Shown here in pieces: positions 1 to 10,565 of a stretch of DNA of 64,000 nt. This stretch comes from Aquatica leii. Its lineage: Eukaryota > Arthropoda > Insecta > Coleoptera > Lampyridae. The stretch covers positions 3,534,001-3,598,000 of the forward strand of contig CM069432.1 of the NCBI GenBank assembly GCA_035610365.1, in the 5' to 3' direction. The position numbers and the translations under genes are program-made. Within the stretch, counting starts at the first letter, position 1. Every line of letters starts with the position of its first letter. The notes under the pieces were generated by a model. The model saw only the letters and a list, made by a program, of their open reading frames with translations. It had not been told where the DNA came from and did not search any database.

Positions 1-1560
1 CAATTAGACTAAAATCCTGTATGATCAAAAAGAAATATGAGTTTTTACTACAGAATGTATTGTATCCGCCAAGTATAAGACAGAGCATTGTAGTTTTAAG
101 CTGTTTGGAAACAATTCTAGTCGGAACCAGAAATCCATTTAGAGGCTTGTACAAATTAAATATGAAAAACATAAGACCCTTTTTACCACTTGGAGTAAAT
201 TTAGTCACTAACAACAATTTGCTACAGCTATACCATAAAAGATATGAACATCAAAATAAAAGACATGTGTGAACGGTTTCAAAGTGCAAATATATAAATT
301 TTAGAAAAGCTCGTGTTTTAAAATTCACAACTAGAGAACGAGCCTAAGTACCTGGTGAATGTATACAAACTGATATCTGTAGACCTTGTCATTTTCTGGC
401 TATCGCTATCACGTCTTGTTCAAGGACGACTTCAGCAACCAGTTTATTTATTTCATTAAACACAAATCAGAAGTGGCCGAAAAGCTGACTCTAGCTTTGG
501 CTAAAATAGAAGCAAAAAAATATGGCACAAAAAAGCTTTCATCAGACAATGGTGGCGAACTTGACAACAAAGTAAAAAAAAATGTAGACCAGCATACAAC
601 AAAACGGGTGTTCTAAAAGAGAGATTATGACTGTTATGGAGACTGCAAGAGCTTTAATGCACGCTAGAAAATAGAAAAGGATTATTTAATCAAATTTTAA
701 CAAACCAATCAAGAGTAGACGTAAATCCCCTTTTGAAGTTTGGTATTAAAAAAAGCCTAACGTGACAAAATAGACAAGAATGGAAGAGTATCCTCATGGG
801 TTATCAAAATGATGATGGTTATAGAATTTAGTGAGCCTGTCTTGACCAAAACATGCACTTAAATGTTGAAATCAAAGATTTAGTAATTACATAAAAGGTC
901 ATGGTTTTAAAACGTCCAGTGCTAATCCTTGCTTTTCTACAAACATAGTTGGAGAAGACATATGACTGAATGTTGGGTTCCGTAAATGTTTTTGGATTTA
1001 GAGATTGGAAGAAATGGAAGTGGTGCAGTACATGTAAACTAAGCTATTTACACAAGGAAAAACTTTTGATTGTTTTAGAATGCAAAACGGCAAACCACTT
1101 GCAACACCAATGGTAAAAGATAGTATTTAATTAGAAAGGGCAAATGATGAATTGAACATTACATTCTCATATAGATAGAGAGGGTGTTGGATTTTTAATG
1201 TATTTAATGACAGCACTAGACAGGGTATTGCATATGCATTGAGATGTTTCACGAAAACTTGAAAATCCCTCAAATATTAATGTTGGAAAAGTAATAGGAA
1301 TTTTTCGTTACTTAAAGAGTACCAGTGAGATGACTTTGATTTGTGAACCAGGAGTTTCAGAAAAAATATAGCTTTTAGTGATGCAGATCATGGTTAGGAC
1401 GCTCAACTTTCAGACTTTTAATCATATTTGCTGATGGCGCAATTTCTTGGCTTGGTCGACAACAGACATTAACTGCAAATCTGATGACAAAACGGTCGTT
1501 TAAGCAAAGACTTTGCAATGTTATTTACCAAAATATGCCAATGACGGAGGGTGTTTAGAA
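1..1560 (+). mobile_element. Ty1/Copia LTR retrotransposon fossil, pol region
   Basis: This is an old, heavily broken Copia copy, entering from the window edge. Parts follow Copia order on the plus strand: a GAG-pre-integrase-like stretch (about 20-270, with a GLYKLN motif and a HKRYEHQNKRHV-like end), an integrase core (about 390-620, with FKDDFSNQ and SSDNGGE motifs), and reverse transcriptase/RNase H traces up to about 1560 (GIFRYLKST, SDADHG and an AISWL-type end). Integrase before reverse transcriptase separates Copia from Gypsy and BEL. No LTR was recognised on the right. Many breaks are present and nothing suggests recent activity. Confidence 0.8.
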
Positions 1561-1637
1561 ATCAGACATTTATTATGTGTTGAACATTTTGTATTTTTGT
1601 AAAACTAAAGACGTTTATACTCTGTACCAATTCAACA

Positions 1638-1787
1638 TCAGATGTAAGAATCATAAGAAACATAATCCACATCATCATTATCGTCGGTGGCGTATGGATT
1701 CTTTTTTCCACTTTCTGCCGCAATTTGTTCATTTAATGGGCGATTACGGTTTCTAAGACCTTTATCGATTTTGTCTAAAAATGACAT
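1638..1787 (-). CDS. small ORF, 49 codons, unknown
   Basis: The minus strand reads ATG at 1787 to TGA at 1638. The product starts MSFLDKIDKGLRNRNRPLNE, has a basic N-terminal half and a strongly acidic, Asp/Tyr-rich tail (TDDNDDVDY). The composition is far from what AT-rich random DNA gives, and a weak acceptor-like stretch ending in TAG lies just upstream of the ATG. It may be a terminal exon or a small stand-alone gene. No domain was recognised. It lies just past the Copia fossil on the opposite strand. A chance ORF of this length is possible. Confidence 0.3.
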   Translation of the reverse strand: MSFLDKIDKGLRNRNRPLNEQIAAESGKKNPYATDDNDDVDYVSYDSYI

Positions 1788-2009
1788 TTTTCTATACAAC
1801 ACAATATAAATAAATAACGGATATCACTATTATAGTAAGAACACAGTTTCTATTTTGCGTCTGCACATAATGAATAACTAATTGAAACTAAACTTTAAAA
1901 TTCAGAGGCATGTTTATATAGTATGACGCAACTTAAACAAAAAAACTTGTTCAAAACGTATTTTGTGTTCAGGCAAAAACTCGTTTATTCAAAAAACTGG
2001 GATTATTAT

Positions 2010-2577
2010 CAGTGGCGTCGACCATTTACCCTAACACATAAAACTTTTGAGCAAAACTCGTTTTTTTTACTGGATAGCCAAACATGGTCATGAAATTTAC
2101 AGTTTCTTTAGTTTTTCGACTTGTAAAGTAGGTACATTGTTACCGATTTTTGATAAGATAAAGGAAAAAACAAATATAGACATTTGATAATAGAATTGGC
2201 CTGTGCAGGCCATTTCAGACAACGAAGGATTAATGTTGGTTGGAGATTTTAAAAATGCTATACAGTTTAAAATATGCACTTAGAATCTCAGGAAATTGCA
2301 TGCTTTGGGTTCGTGCGGTAAGTCGTCATTTTTCGTGCACTAAAATAACGGTTGAGTTCTTTAAATTATATTATCACATCATTGTATGTAGTCTACAATT
2401 TTCTCGTTGTTGCTTTAGGATGCTCTCCAGAATTTTTAATGATTTCACACAATTTTGATCTTAAAAACTTTTTACCAAAGCCATAGACAGTTATTACTCT
2501 TAATTAAACTTAGAAATTATTTGATAACAAAGTAAACATTTGCACATTTTTTAACGGGTATTTTAGATACGCCACTG
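2010..2577. mobile_element. non-autonomous hAT-type element (MITE), 568 bp
   Basis: The left tip is CAGTGGCGT and the right tip, read on the minus strand, is CAGTGGCGTATCTA. A second matching block, A(T/A)(T/A)TACCC, follows five bases further in on both sides. No coding content was recognised. The flanking 8-mers do not form a clear target duplication, so the pair is supported by the termini only. The right tip is identical over 14 bases to the left tip of the hAT element at 5191, which suggests it was mobilised by the same or a related transposase. Confidence 0.5.
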
Positions 2578-5010
2578 AAATAGATCGGTTAAGTTTGGGA
2601 CGCGCCGAAAATCTCCAGGTTTCGTGGCGGAAACTGCATTTATTTGATATTATTTTTTTGGTACTAAAACTTGTTTTTTGTTGATTTTCTTTTTATGCGC
2701 ACAATGACTTGTATACGGTTTCTCTTCTATTTTTGTCATCATTATACGTTTGCTATCATCGATTCTTTAAATAGGTTTGTTTTAGTATTTCTTTTGTCTT
2801 TTCTATCAAATTTACACCAACTTTTTGACATTTTTATGTGTAATTTAATTTTTATTGAAAATCTGTAGAAGGAAGTTTATGAAAAAATCCTTTAACATAA
2901 AAATTTTCATATAAAAATTCTGTATTATAAAAACATGCTTCTTTTGTAGAGACCGGGTTTTAGTTGTGCACTTTTTACTAATTTGTAAAAGAATTGTTAA
3001 TGTGTTTACTATACTAAATTATTACATACTAAGCTTGTTATTTTAACTTATAAATATACATTTCTTTTAAAGCTGTGCTAATACTACCTATGTTGACAAC
3101 TTTTATCTGTTCATCTATTATTCGGCACTGATTGTTTATGTTCTCATATCCGTAATTGTATATTAGCACATGTCTGCATTAACAATTCTCTGTTTGATTT
3201 ACTCCTTCTACGTTGTATGGCCGTTTAACTCCGGAAACAACGTCGTTTCTAGCCACTATATCGATTTACTCAGTATAGTATATAATATACTTGTTTATTA
3301 CATTTAGATTTAAAAGACTTTCGTTATTGTTCATATTTATCGACACGATTGACAATGCAATTTTTTTTGTATTTTACATTTATCAGTCTGCTACAATAAA
3401 ATTTTACTTGCACGTTTTGATTAATTTAATACAAAGCACGATAATGCTCTCAGCGGCTTAAATTAATGTGATATAATGCAAGAAAATTTAATTAACTTAT
3501 TTAACAAACATTAAACTAAACAGAATTAAAATGTAATGAATTTTCTTGTTATGTGCGGTGTAAAGTGTAAACAAAACTACAGGAAAATTATGGAATCAAG
3601 AAACTGTTTAGGCGAGTTGTTTGTGGTATACTGCTTTGAGATAGTGTGTACTGAAAACTTACAAAGCTTTGAATACGCCGGCCGTGTAAATTTATGCCGT
3701 AACTCACACCTACAACTTTAGCAAATATAGCTGGAATATTATAATTAAGTTTAATTTAAAGGAGACGTTATAACGTTACACAACTATGTAGACTCAAATT
3801 TAAGATAGTGATGATATATTGTTGTTGTTTGCAACTATTTCGATTTTATTTTAAAATTATTGTGGTTATGAGTTGTGATTATACACAAAACACACCATTG
3901 CAAAACTTTAAGACGCTGATATCTAACAAAGTTTTTTTGACCTGCTGCAATATAAGAAAAAAGCATAACAGCGTTTATATTTTATTGAAAGGAATAAAAT
4001 TACAATTTTTGAATGCAACCATGTCGTTGCAGTTTTAACGATCAAACAATTTTTAGTGCTGAAAACACTTATATAAATGAAAATTGCACATAAATAATTT
4101 ATTGAGTACAAAATTTACTACAAAAAAGTCCGCGGTAGTGTATAATAATTATATCTAATACTTTACAGAATTTTAATGTAATGTAAGACATTTTTGTGCA
4201 ATTTTGCACACTGGTATCTTCTAAACTATTGAACGTAATTGCACACTTCCGCCGACTGTTTTATAGTAAATTTTGTCCTTTATGAAAATGTTTATGTGCA
4301 ACTTTCTTCTATCTTGCACCGTTTTAGGGTAATAGTTTATTGACTGTTATAAAATTATTAAGCAAATCATTTCAATACAAAAATTGTGGCGGTTTCGATA
4401 CTGGTGTAATATTACGACATCGACAAAGCTACCCTTAGCCGCAAAAAAACCGCGGTGGTCACTAAAAGCAACTCGACTGAAACACACATGTTCTGCTAAA
4501 CCTATAATTTATGTTCACATTTTAAAATGCGTAAACGAACTAATTTAATAAACCTGATTTCTAAAGTTTTATAATAAAAACTACCAGTAATGACTAGTTT
4601 AAATCATAAAAAAATTCACTGTAAAGTTATATACATATATATAATAATAAATTTTGAATGTCGAAATTGTATCAACAGTCAAAAAATTGTAAAGATTATT
4701 AGCGTTAATAATCTGTTAAGACTAGAAAAAGGATTCCTGTTAAAGTAAAGTTTATCCCTTTAATGCGTTTTTATAGTCAGTAGCGCATTCGTTTAATATT
4801 AATAGGAGAAAAAATTGTAGAATCGGTAAAAAAAAGATTTTATTAAAAAGACATGTCGATTATTTCGCGTCGCCAAATGTTTTTATTGTCCAATCTGGTG
4901 TAATTTTTTTTAGATATGACAAGATATCGCGAACGCGACAAGCTGTTGAAAAAAATTCAATTTCTAAACTGTGGATGCACATTTCCATAGGTGAAATCTT
5001 AACTTTGCAA
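2578..5010. other. no recognisable gene, AT-rich DNA
   Basis: Only short, low-complexity ORFs occur here. No motif, tRNA, paired terminal repeat or family similarity was seen. A slightly GC-richer patch lies at about 2585-2645 with no obvious function. Confidence 0.5.
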
Positions 5011-5027
5011 CTTGTTACAAGCTTATA

Positions 5028-5183
5028 GGTCTTACGAACCTTGCACAGCCAACTCACACAGTTGGAGATAGGGGAGGTTCAAATAAATAAGAGTTAAAGG
5101 GCGCTAGATCTTTTATAAGTAAAACTTCTATCTCGATCAGGACAGAAGGTTCAAACTTGAAACCAATTTCAGGTTCGTAATCC
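5028..5183 (+). repeat. dispersed repeat R1, copy 1 of 3
   Basis: The element begins GGTCTTACGAACC and ends GGTTCGTAATCC, so its ends are imperfect inverted repeats of about 13 bp. The same sequence occurs at 16228-16383 (minus) and 59665-59815 (plus), with shared internal blocks such as AAGGGCGCYAGATC and GGGGAGGTTCAA. Similarity runs somewhat beyond the inverted tips on both sides. It could be a MITE, or a SINE, since GGTTCAA resembles a pol III B box. Here it lies 7 bases before the hAT left tip. Confidence 0.65.
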
Positions 5184-5392
5184 TTGTTACCAGTGGCGTA
5201 TCTAGGGTAGGGCAGGCAGGGCACGCGCCAACCTGAAAGGGGCGTAAAAGAGGCTCGGTTGCGATACAATAAACAAAAATTATATAAAATAAATGAAGAT
5301 TTAAAAAAAACTTTAAAGTAGTTTAAAGTTTTAAAACAAACTTTAAAATTTTATTAGTTTATGTTGTAAGGTGGCGTTTTTCAGCAGCTTCT

Positions 5393-5455
5393 ATGCGCAA
5401 GTGTGTGTAACTTATGCGTAAGTGAGTGCAACTTATGCTCAAGTGAGTACAACTT
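5393..5455 (+). repeat. three 21-bp tandem subterminal repeats
   Basis: Three consecutive 21-bp units occupy 5393-5413, 5414-5434 and 5435-5455, sharing ATGC-nn-AAGTGNGTNNAACTT. They lie about 200 bp inside the hAT left tip. In hAT elements such repeats are often transposase binding sites; that role is inferred here. Confidence 0.6.
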
Positions 5456-5519
5456 TTAATGAAATTAACAAAGAAAAGTAAGACAGACTTTTATATTTTA
5501 TTTTAAATAAATCAAAACT

Positions 5520-5815
5520 GAAATATACGCTGGCGCCTGGTATTGCTTGCATGGGCGTGTAGCGACTTGCAAGTGCATCTCAGAGAGCGCGCCAAGTCAC
5601 ATGTTTTCACCTCCGCTTTCAACCAATCGCTGGTAGGCGAACTTGGTGACGTATCTTGTGGGAAGAGCGGAGGAAGCAGTTTTGAAGTGAACAGCACGGA
5701 GAGTTGTAGTACGTACGAGCGTGGTCCCCGGTGATGAATCGCGAGTTATGGCTGCAGTTTAAATAAAACATATTTTTATATATATCTTGCTGAGTGTTCT
5801 TTCAACACATGGGTG
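5520..5815 (+). promoter_or_regulatory. GC-rich promoter-like island upstream of hAT transposase
   Basis: This patch is much richer in GC and CpG than its surroundings. It contains AACCAATCG (CCAAT box) near 5620, GGTGACGTA (CRE-like) near 5647, an AATAAA near 5763 and a TATATATAT run. It could be the transposase promoter and leader. Alternatively it could be a solo LTR remnant, since the AATAAA is followed by a CA-ending stretch and TGTCAGA, which resembles a tRNA-Leu-type primer site. No paired LTR was seen. Confidence 0.4.
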
Positions 5816-5998
5816 TCAGATCGTAGCTAATTTACAGTCGGTAGTTCACAAGCGCCCTCTGAATCACTGGATTCGTCCTTTACAAATATATTCTAAAACA
5901 TTTTGTTAAGATGTATTAAGGTAATTAAAAAATATATTGCTTTTGTCAATTATGTATAGCAAATTCTTAATAATTTTAAAAATAATTAGCTGAGAACC

Positions 5999-8110
5999 AT
6001 GAATCGTTCTTTTCAGAAGGAAAGTGGGGTTGCAGGTCGAAAACGACGTTCATTAGAGGCAAAAGAAAAAGAAAAAAGCAGCAAAGTTTTTAAGACGTTT
6101 TTTCAAAAATCGAGCACGAGCACGACTTCTTCAGATAATCCAAAAAATTCTGCAAGCGCAAGGCCTCAAGAACTAGAAGATACTGGGTCAAGTTCAAGCA
6201 AGAACGAATTAGTTGCGGCATCTATTGATGGCGATGCAGAGAATTTTAGTGATAATTCCAAAATCCCTGCTATTTCTGAAGAAACAGAAGTTGGGCCTGA
6301 GTTTGACAAAGAAATGAAGATTGATGACGTTGAAGATAAAGACTTGATATCTGAAAACGTCCAAATTATTAAATGTCCCATACCTAAAATTATTGAAGAA
6401 CACGACATTGGATTTCTTATGTTTAGTGAAGAAACAGGAAAAGCAATCATAACTGATCCATTGAGAATTGAAATGATTGAACATGGTTTTAAACATTTTC
6501 AAAACATTGAAGGTCCTTTTCTTTCGACTAACAATCGTTCTATGAACAAACTTGGTTCTTTAAAAGACTAGGAAATGGCCACGGTGAGCAAGTGATGCGT
6601 TCATGGTTGGTTTACTCACCTTCCAAAAAATCTGCCTTTTGTTTTTGCTGTCTTCTTTTTTCAAAATGCGAAAACCAATCTAGTTTGGAACAAGAAAGCA
6701 GATTTAATCATTGGAAAGCACCTAAGAGAATGAATGTACATGAAAATTCAAAAAACCACAGACAATGCTTTACCCAATAGAAAAAACTGGAAAGAAATTT
6801 ATTTTACAATAGAGGAATAATTGATGCAGAACTTCAACAGCAAATTGAAAGAGAAAAGCAAAAGTGGTGTAATATTTTGAAAAGGCTGTTGCACTGCATC
6901 AAATACCTTGCAATGCAAAATTTAGCTATGCGAGGACACCGAGAATCACTTCAATCAAATGCTAATTCAGGAGATTTACTTGGTTTACTGAAACTAGTTT
7001 CCAATTTTGATCCTGTTATTAAAGATCATTTAAAATTTGCGGAGAGCCATTTTGAATCCACTACATATCTTTCACCTAACATTCAGAACGAGTTCATTCA
7101 CATCATGGCATCCACTGTTCGTGCTAACTTGCTTGAAAAGCTACATAAAGCAAAGTATTATGGGCTAATGTTTGACTCAACTCCAGATTTAGCCCATCGC
7201 GAACAAATGTCTGAGGTAGTTAGGTATGTCGAGATCGATGTTGAGAAAAAAACAGTATATATAAAAGAATCTTTCCTTGGCTTTATTCAACTCAGCGATA
7301 AGGATGCAGCTAGCTTAGCGCAAACAATTTGGGAGCAATTAGAAAAAGACGATATGAATGTATAAAATTGCAGGTCACAATGCTATGACAATGCTGCTGT
7401 TATGGCTGGCCACAAGAGTGGTGTGCATCAAAGAATAAAGGAAAAAACAACCTTGCCATATTTGTCAATTGTGACAATCATAGTCTTAATTTGGTAGGCG
7501 TACATGCGGCTAAAGAAGAAGTAATGATGGTTACTTTTTTTGGAACCATCGATGCGCTTTACGTTTTTTTCTCAAGATCAACTCAACGATGGCAAAAACT
7601 TAAAGATGCTGTGCCTATTACTTTGAAGTACGATTCCGATACCAGGTGGAGCGCCAAAACAGAATCAGTAAAACCTGTACACACCTACATTGATGAAATA
7701 GTGGAAGTTCTTCAGAACTTAATGGTAGACAAAAGCGCATCAAATGAAACGAAAAGAGATGCAAACCAGCTTTATAATAGAATTTTAACGTATGACTTTC
7801 TCACATTGCTAGGGTTTTGGAACAAGATTCTTGGCCGAATTTACTGTGTTCAAAAGAGGTTGCAGGACCCTAAAATGAACTTTCATAATGCAGCTTTAGA
7901 TTTGAAATCGCTCCAAGATTATTTCTAAAGTGAGAGATAAGTCTTAGTTAATGACTCAATAAAAGAAGGAGTTTAAATTTGCAACGAATGGGGTGTTGAA
8001 TTTGAAAAACGGCAAAGTTAAAGTAAACAAGAATTCCGTGAGTCCAGTACCTACTTGTTCAAAGAAAACGTTTTCCTCGTTGAGTCAGGCTGGAATAAAT
8101 TTAAATAGCA
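5999..8110 (+). pseudogene. hAT transposase, ZMYM1-like with DUF4371, decayed
   Basis: Several reading segments make up a hAT transposase. The Ser/Lys/acidic-rich N-terminus (from ATG 5999) contains PFLSTNN. A TTF-type zinc finger (about 6592-6780) follows with Cys/His residues in FCFCCLLFS and HENSKNHRQC. The DUF4371/RNase H-like core (about 6780-7365) has FDSTPDLAHREQM with the first catalytic Asp, then NCDNHSLNL near 7480 and DSDTRWSAK near 7640. Lesions include a frameshift near 6560, in-frame stops at 6778 and 7363, a frameshift near 7448 and another near 7926. Similarity fades near 8110 (CNEWGVEFE), and the C-terminal hAT dimerisation domain is missing. It is a dead gene. Confidence 0.75.
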
Positions 8111-10153
8111 AATCGTGTCAACACAATATCTTACAAAAGCAAGATCTACAAAATTGTTAGTTACTACTAAAAGAAACTACACATAACCCGATTATCGAAT
8201 GCTGTTGTATACATTCAGTGAAAGTTGGTTTCGCAGTTGTTTGCCACATGAGTAGAATCTCGAAGAAAAATTCTTGCTTTTGTTTTTAGTTTTAAACGTA
8301 GGCTTTACAAAGTTATACTCGTCTCATGAAGGTATTTGTCGATATTAACCCCTGCATCAAAACATACAGCCAAAACGTGGCGGGACGTGCTACCAAATTA
8401 AGAAGGAAATAACCTAAGAATTTTAAAAACGAATATGAACAGCTTACTCTGTAATAAATAAACTTTAAATGCGCAATAAAATTATAATTTAATTTCCATT
8501 AACGTCGATGTTATTAAAAACATTTTAATTAGTTGCGGGTTAACGTCTTGACAGGAAATGACAGTAAAAAGAAAACTTGGCAGAGGGCGTCAGAACCGAA
8601 ATTTAATTTTGATTCAATCATTATACAGGGTATTACGTTATGAAATTTTTGCACGTAAGAAACTTTTAGATCGGAAAGGATGTGGCAACGTAGCTCGAAT
8701 CGTGTCATAATCTTAGAAGCTGTAGAACTGTGAACCGCCATAAAGCTCGAGAAAAATCCAGTAATTATTTAGTTTTGTTGTTTATGGGTAATGGACTCAT
8801 TAGTATGTGTATCTACGGCATGCAAGTACATTGAAGCAATGTATTTGTTTTTATTTTGCTCACAGCAATTATCCGTATAGAAGATGACACTTTTTCCCTC
8901 GCAGTTGTTTAGTAAATAATAAACAACATAACTCCCTATCTCGTTAGCTCCTTTATTTTCTATAGTCTCATTCCAGAAATAACAATACCCAAATTTCTGA
9001 GAGACGTTATAAATTATATAATTGAATGCCGGCAGTTTGCTTTTATAATAAAAGTCAGAAGCTTATCCAGAAGGAGTGGGTAAATCATACACTGCCACAA
9101 TAAGATCTTACCTACTCTTTGCAACTCCACAATCGGATTTCTTTTCTTCACAAGAAAGTTGTTTGTTACGCTAATGATTCTCGAATTCAGTTTTCATTTC
9201 GGCTTTTCTTTTCAAAGTCGAGTTATTGTAAACTGATCTTTCAAAAAAAATGTCCCCGGATAAACTGGTATTTGTTTTTGTTAACAACCCGTCGATTTAC
9301 ACGACGACGTTGTGTTATTTTTGTAATGTATTCTTCTTCAGAGTAGACCCGATTAGGTTCATGACTCGATTCGGACACTATAAATTTTACGTTATCTGTT
9401 TCGAGAACATTCCGGTAATCACAAATGATCTTAAATAATCTCGAAACTTCTGTCCGTTTTAATATGTAGACTTTCAAATTGATTGTTTAAATAAAAATGC
9501 AAATAGTTTATATAACAAAAGCACACAATGTAAACAAAGATGATTGATTGAAAAACAAAAATTTTACATAGATCAGATACTTATAATTATGCATAAATTA
9601 TGTAATTATAAATCAGTGTTTTAGAAAACAATGTTGAAAGATTAAATTTGACTTTTATTACTAAATCTTGTAAAAATATGTTTTACTGTAAACTAGTTCA
9701 TTTTTTATTAGGATTATTGAGACTTTGACGGTTTATTTATTTAATGTATCTGTCACAAAATGATTGATTGCCGTATCAGCGTATAAAACTCAAATTAAGC
9801 ACTAATTCGATTTTAAATTTTCTGATAATTTTTCCTGATGTGAAAGCAAAATATGAAAATACTATTATACAATCTAATATTTGACGTTGCAATAAATTAT
9901 AATTTTTAAATATTTTATAATTCAGTTTTCTAAGTATTGTATCTTTGTATTACAATTTTCCATTATGGATAATTCTCGTGTGGTCGATTTCTCACGAGCT
10001 GAGCTTTTGTCGCACGTCGCGAACTTCAAAGCCTGAAATTCCAATGTAACTACACTTTAGTATTTCATAAAATAGTATATTATTAATCAAATTCTATTAT
10101 GTTGAAACAGAAATAATTGCCAGTTGCATGATTTAAAAAAAAATTAATTGTGA
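8111..10153. other. no recognisable gene; holds one dispersed repeat
   Basis: AT-rich DNA with no convincing ORF. The only structure recognised is repeat R2 at 8549-8659. Overlapping ORFs on both strands near 9240-9480 have no recognisable motif. Confidence 0.5.
8549..8659 (+). repeat. dispersed repeat R2, copy 1 of 2
   Basis: About 110 bp matches the reverse complement of 15496-15595 at roughly 80% by eye. Shared blocks include AGGGCGTCARAACC, TAYACRGGGTATTACG and GCACGTAA. The TATACAGGGTATTACG block resembles ends seen in many mariner-type or MITE repeats, but no paired terminus was found. Confidence 0.5.
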
Positions 10154-10417
10154 GACAACCTGCAAGGGGCCTACGTCAGCGAAAAAAAAATCCACGATAG
10201 TGGATCTCAACATACACTGATAGCACCTATTTACTTACATTATACTATTTTATAATATAAAGACATATATGTACATTATTTATAAAAGTACCTATGAAGT
10301 AAAAAATTTATTGTATAAGTATGTTTATAAAATTGTGTAAGTTGTAGGATGTAGACATTCGCTTTGTGGTCGCAATACATTTTGAACTTGTAAAAACCTG
10401 CACATAATGATATACCA
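10154..10417 (+). repeat. dispersed repeat R3 (hAT-like non-autonomous), copy A
   Basis: This matches the reverse complement of 63748-63963. It starts near GACAACCTGCAAGGGGCC, contains CTACGTCAGCG and the palindrome ATCCACGATAGTGGAT, and ends GCACATAATGATATACCA. Copy A has about 60 extra bases in the middle but lacks GGGGGTCC blocks present in copy B. Confidence 0.6.
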
Positions 10418-10501
10418 TGCGACGCTTTTATATAATTTTTATTTTCAACAACAAACAACCTACCGTTTATTCGTGCCTTTAATATCTTGAATCAGCTCCA
10501 A

Positions 10502-10565
10502 CTTGGTAAAGCAGTGGATAGAGGTCCGACTAAGCCCAGTGAAGACGGTCTGGGTTAAATTTAAC
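10502..10565 (+). repeat. tRNA-derived relic (SINE head or tRNA pseudogene)
   Basis: TGGTAAAGCAGTGGATAGAGG resembles a tRNA D-arm and A box. GTCCGACTAAG then resembles an anticodon arm, and GGTCTGGGTTAAAT resembles a T-arm and B box with the usual TTCGA lost. Acceptor stems do not pair, so it is not a working tRNA gene. Confidence 0.4.

Larger units (their letters stand above)
5191..8110 (+). mobile_element. hAT transposon, 3' end not found
   Basis: The left tip CAGTGGCGTATCTAGGG is typical of hAT elements that carry ZMYM/DUF4371-type transposases, and such a transposase follows on the same strand. Three 21-bp subterminal repeats lie at 5393-5455. The coding region fades at about 8110, before the C-terminal dimerisation region, and no matching right tip was found, so the 3' part is probably lost. 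Confidence 0.7.

Noticed and set aside
4860-5057. 65-codon minus-strand ORF ending TIKTFGDAK
   Set aside because: Its N-terminus lies in repeat R1 and no domain or splice context supports it.
9241-9477. Overlapping ORFs on both strands (78 and 62 codons)
   Set aside because: No recognisable motif on either strand and no transcript signals.
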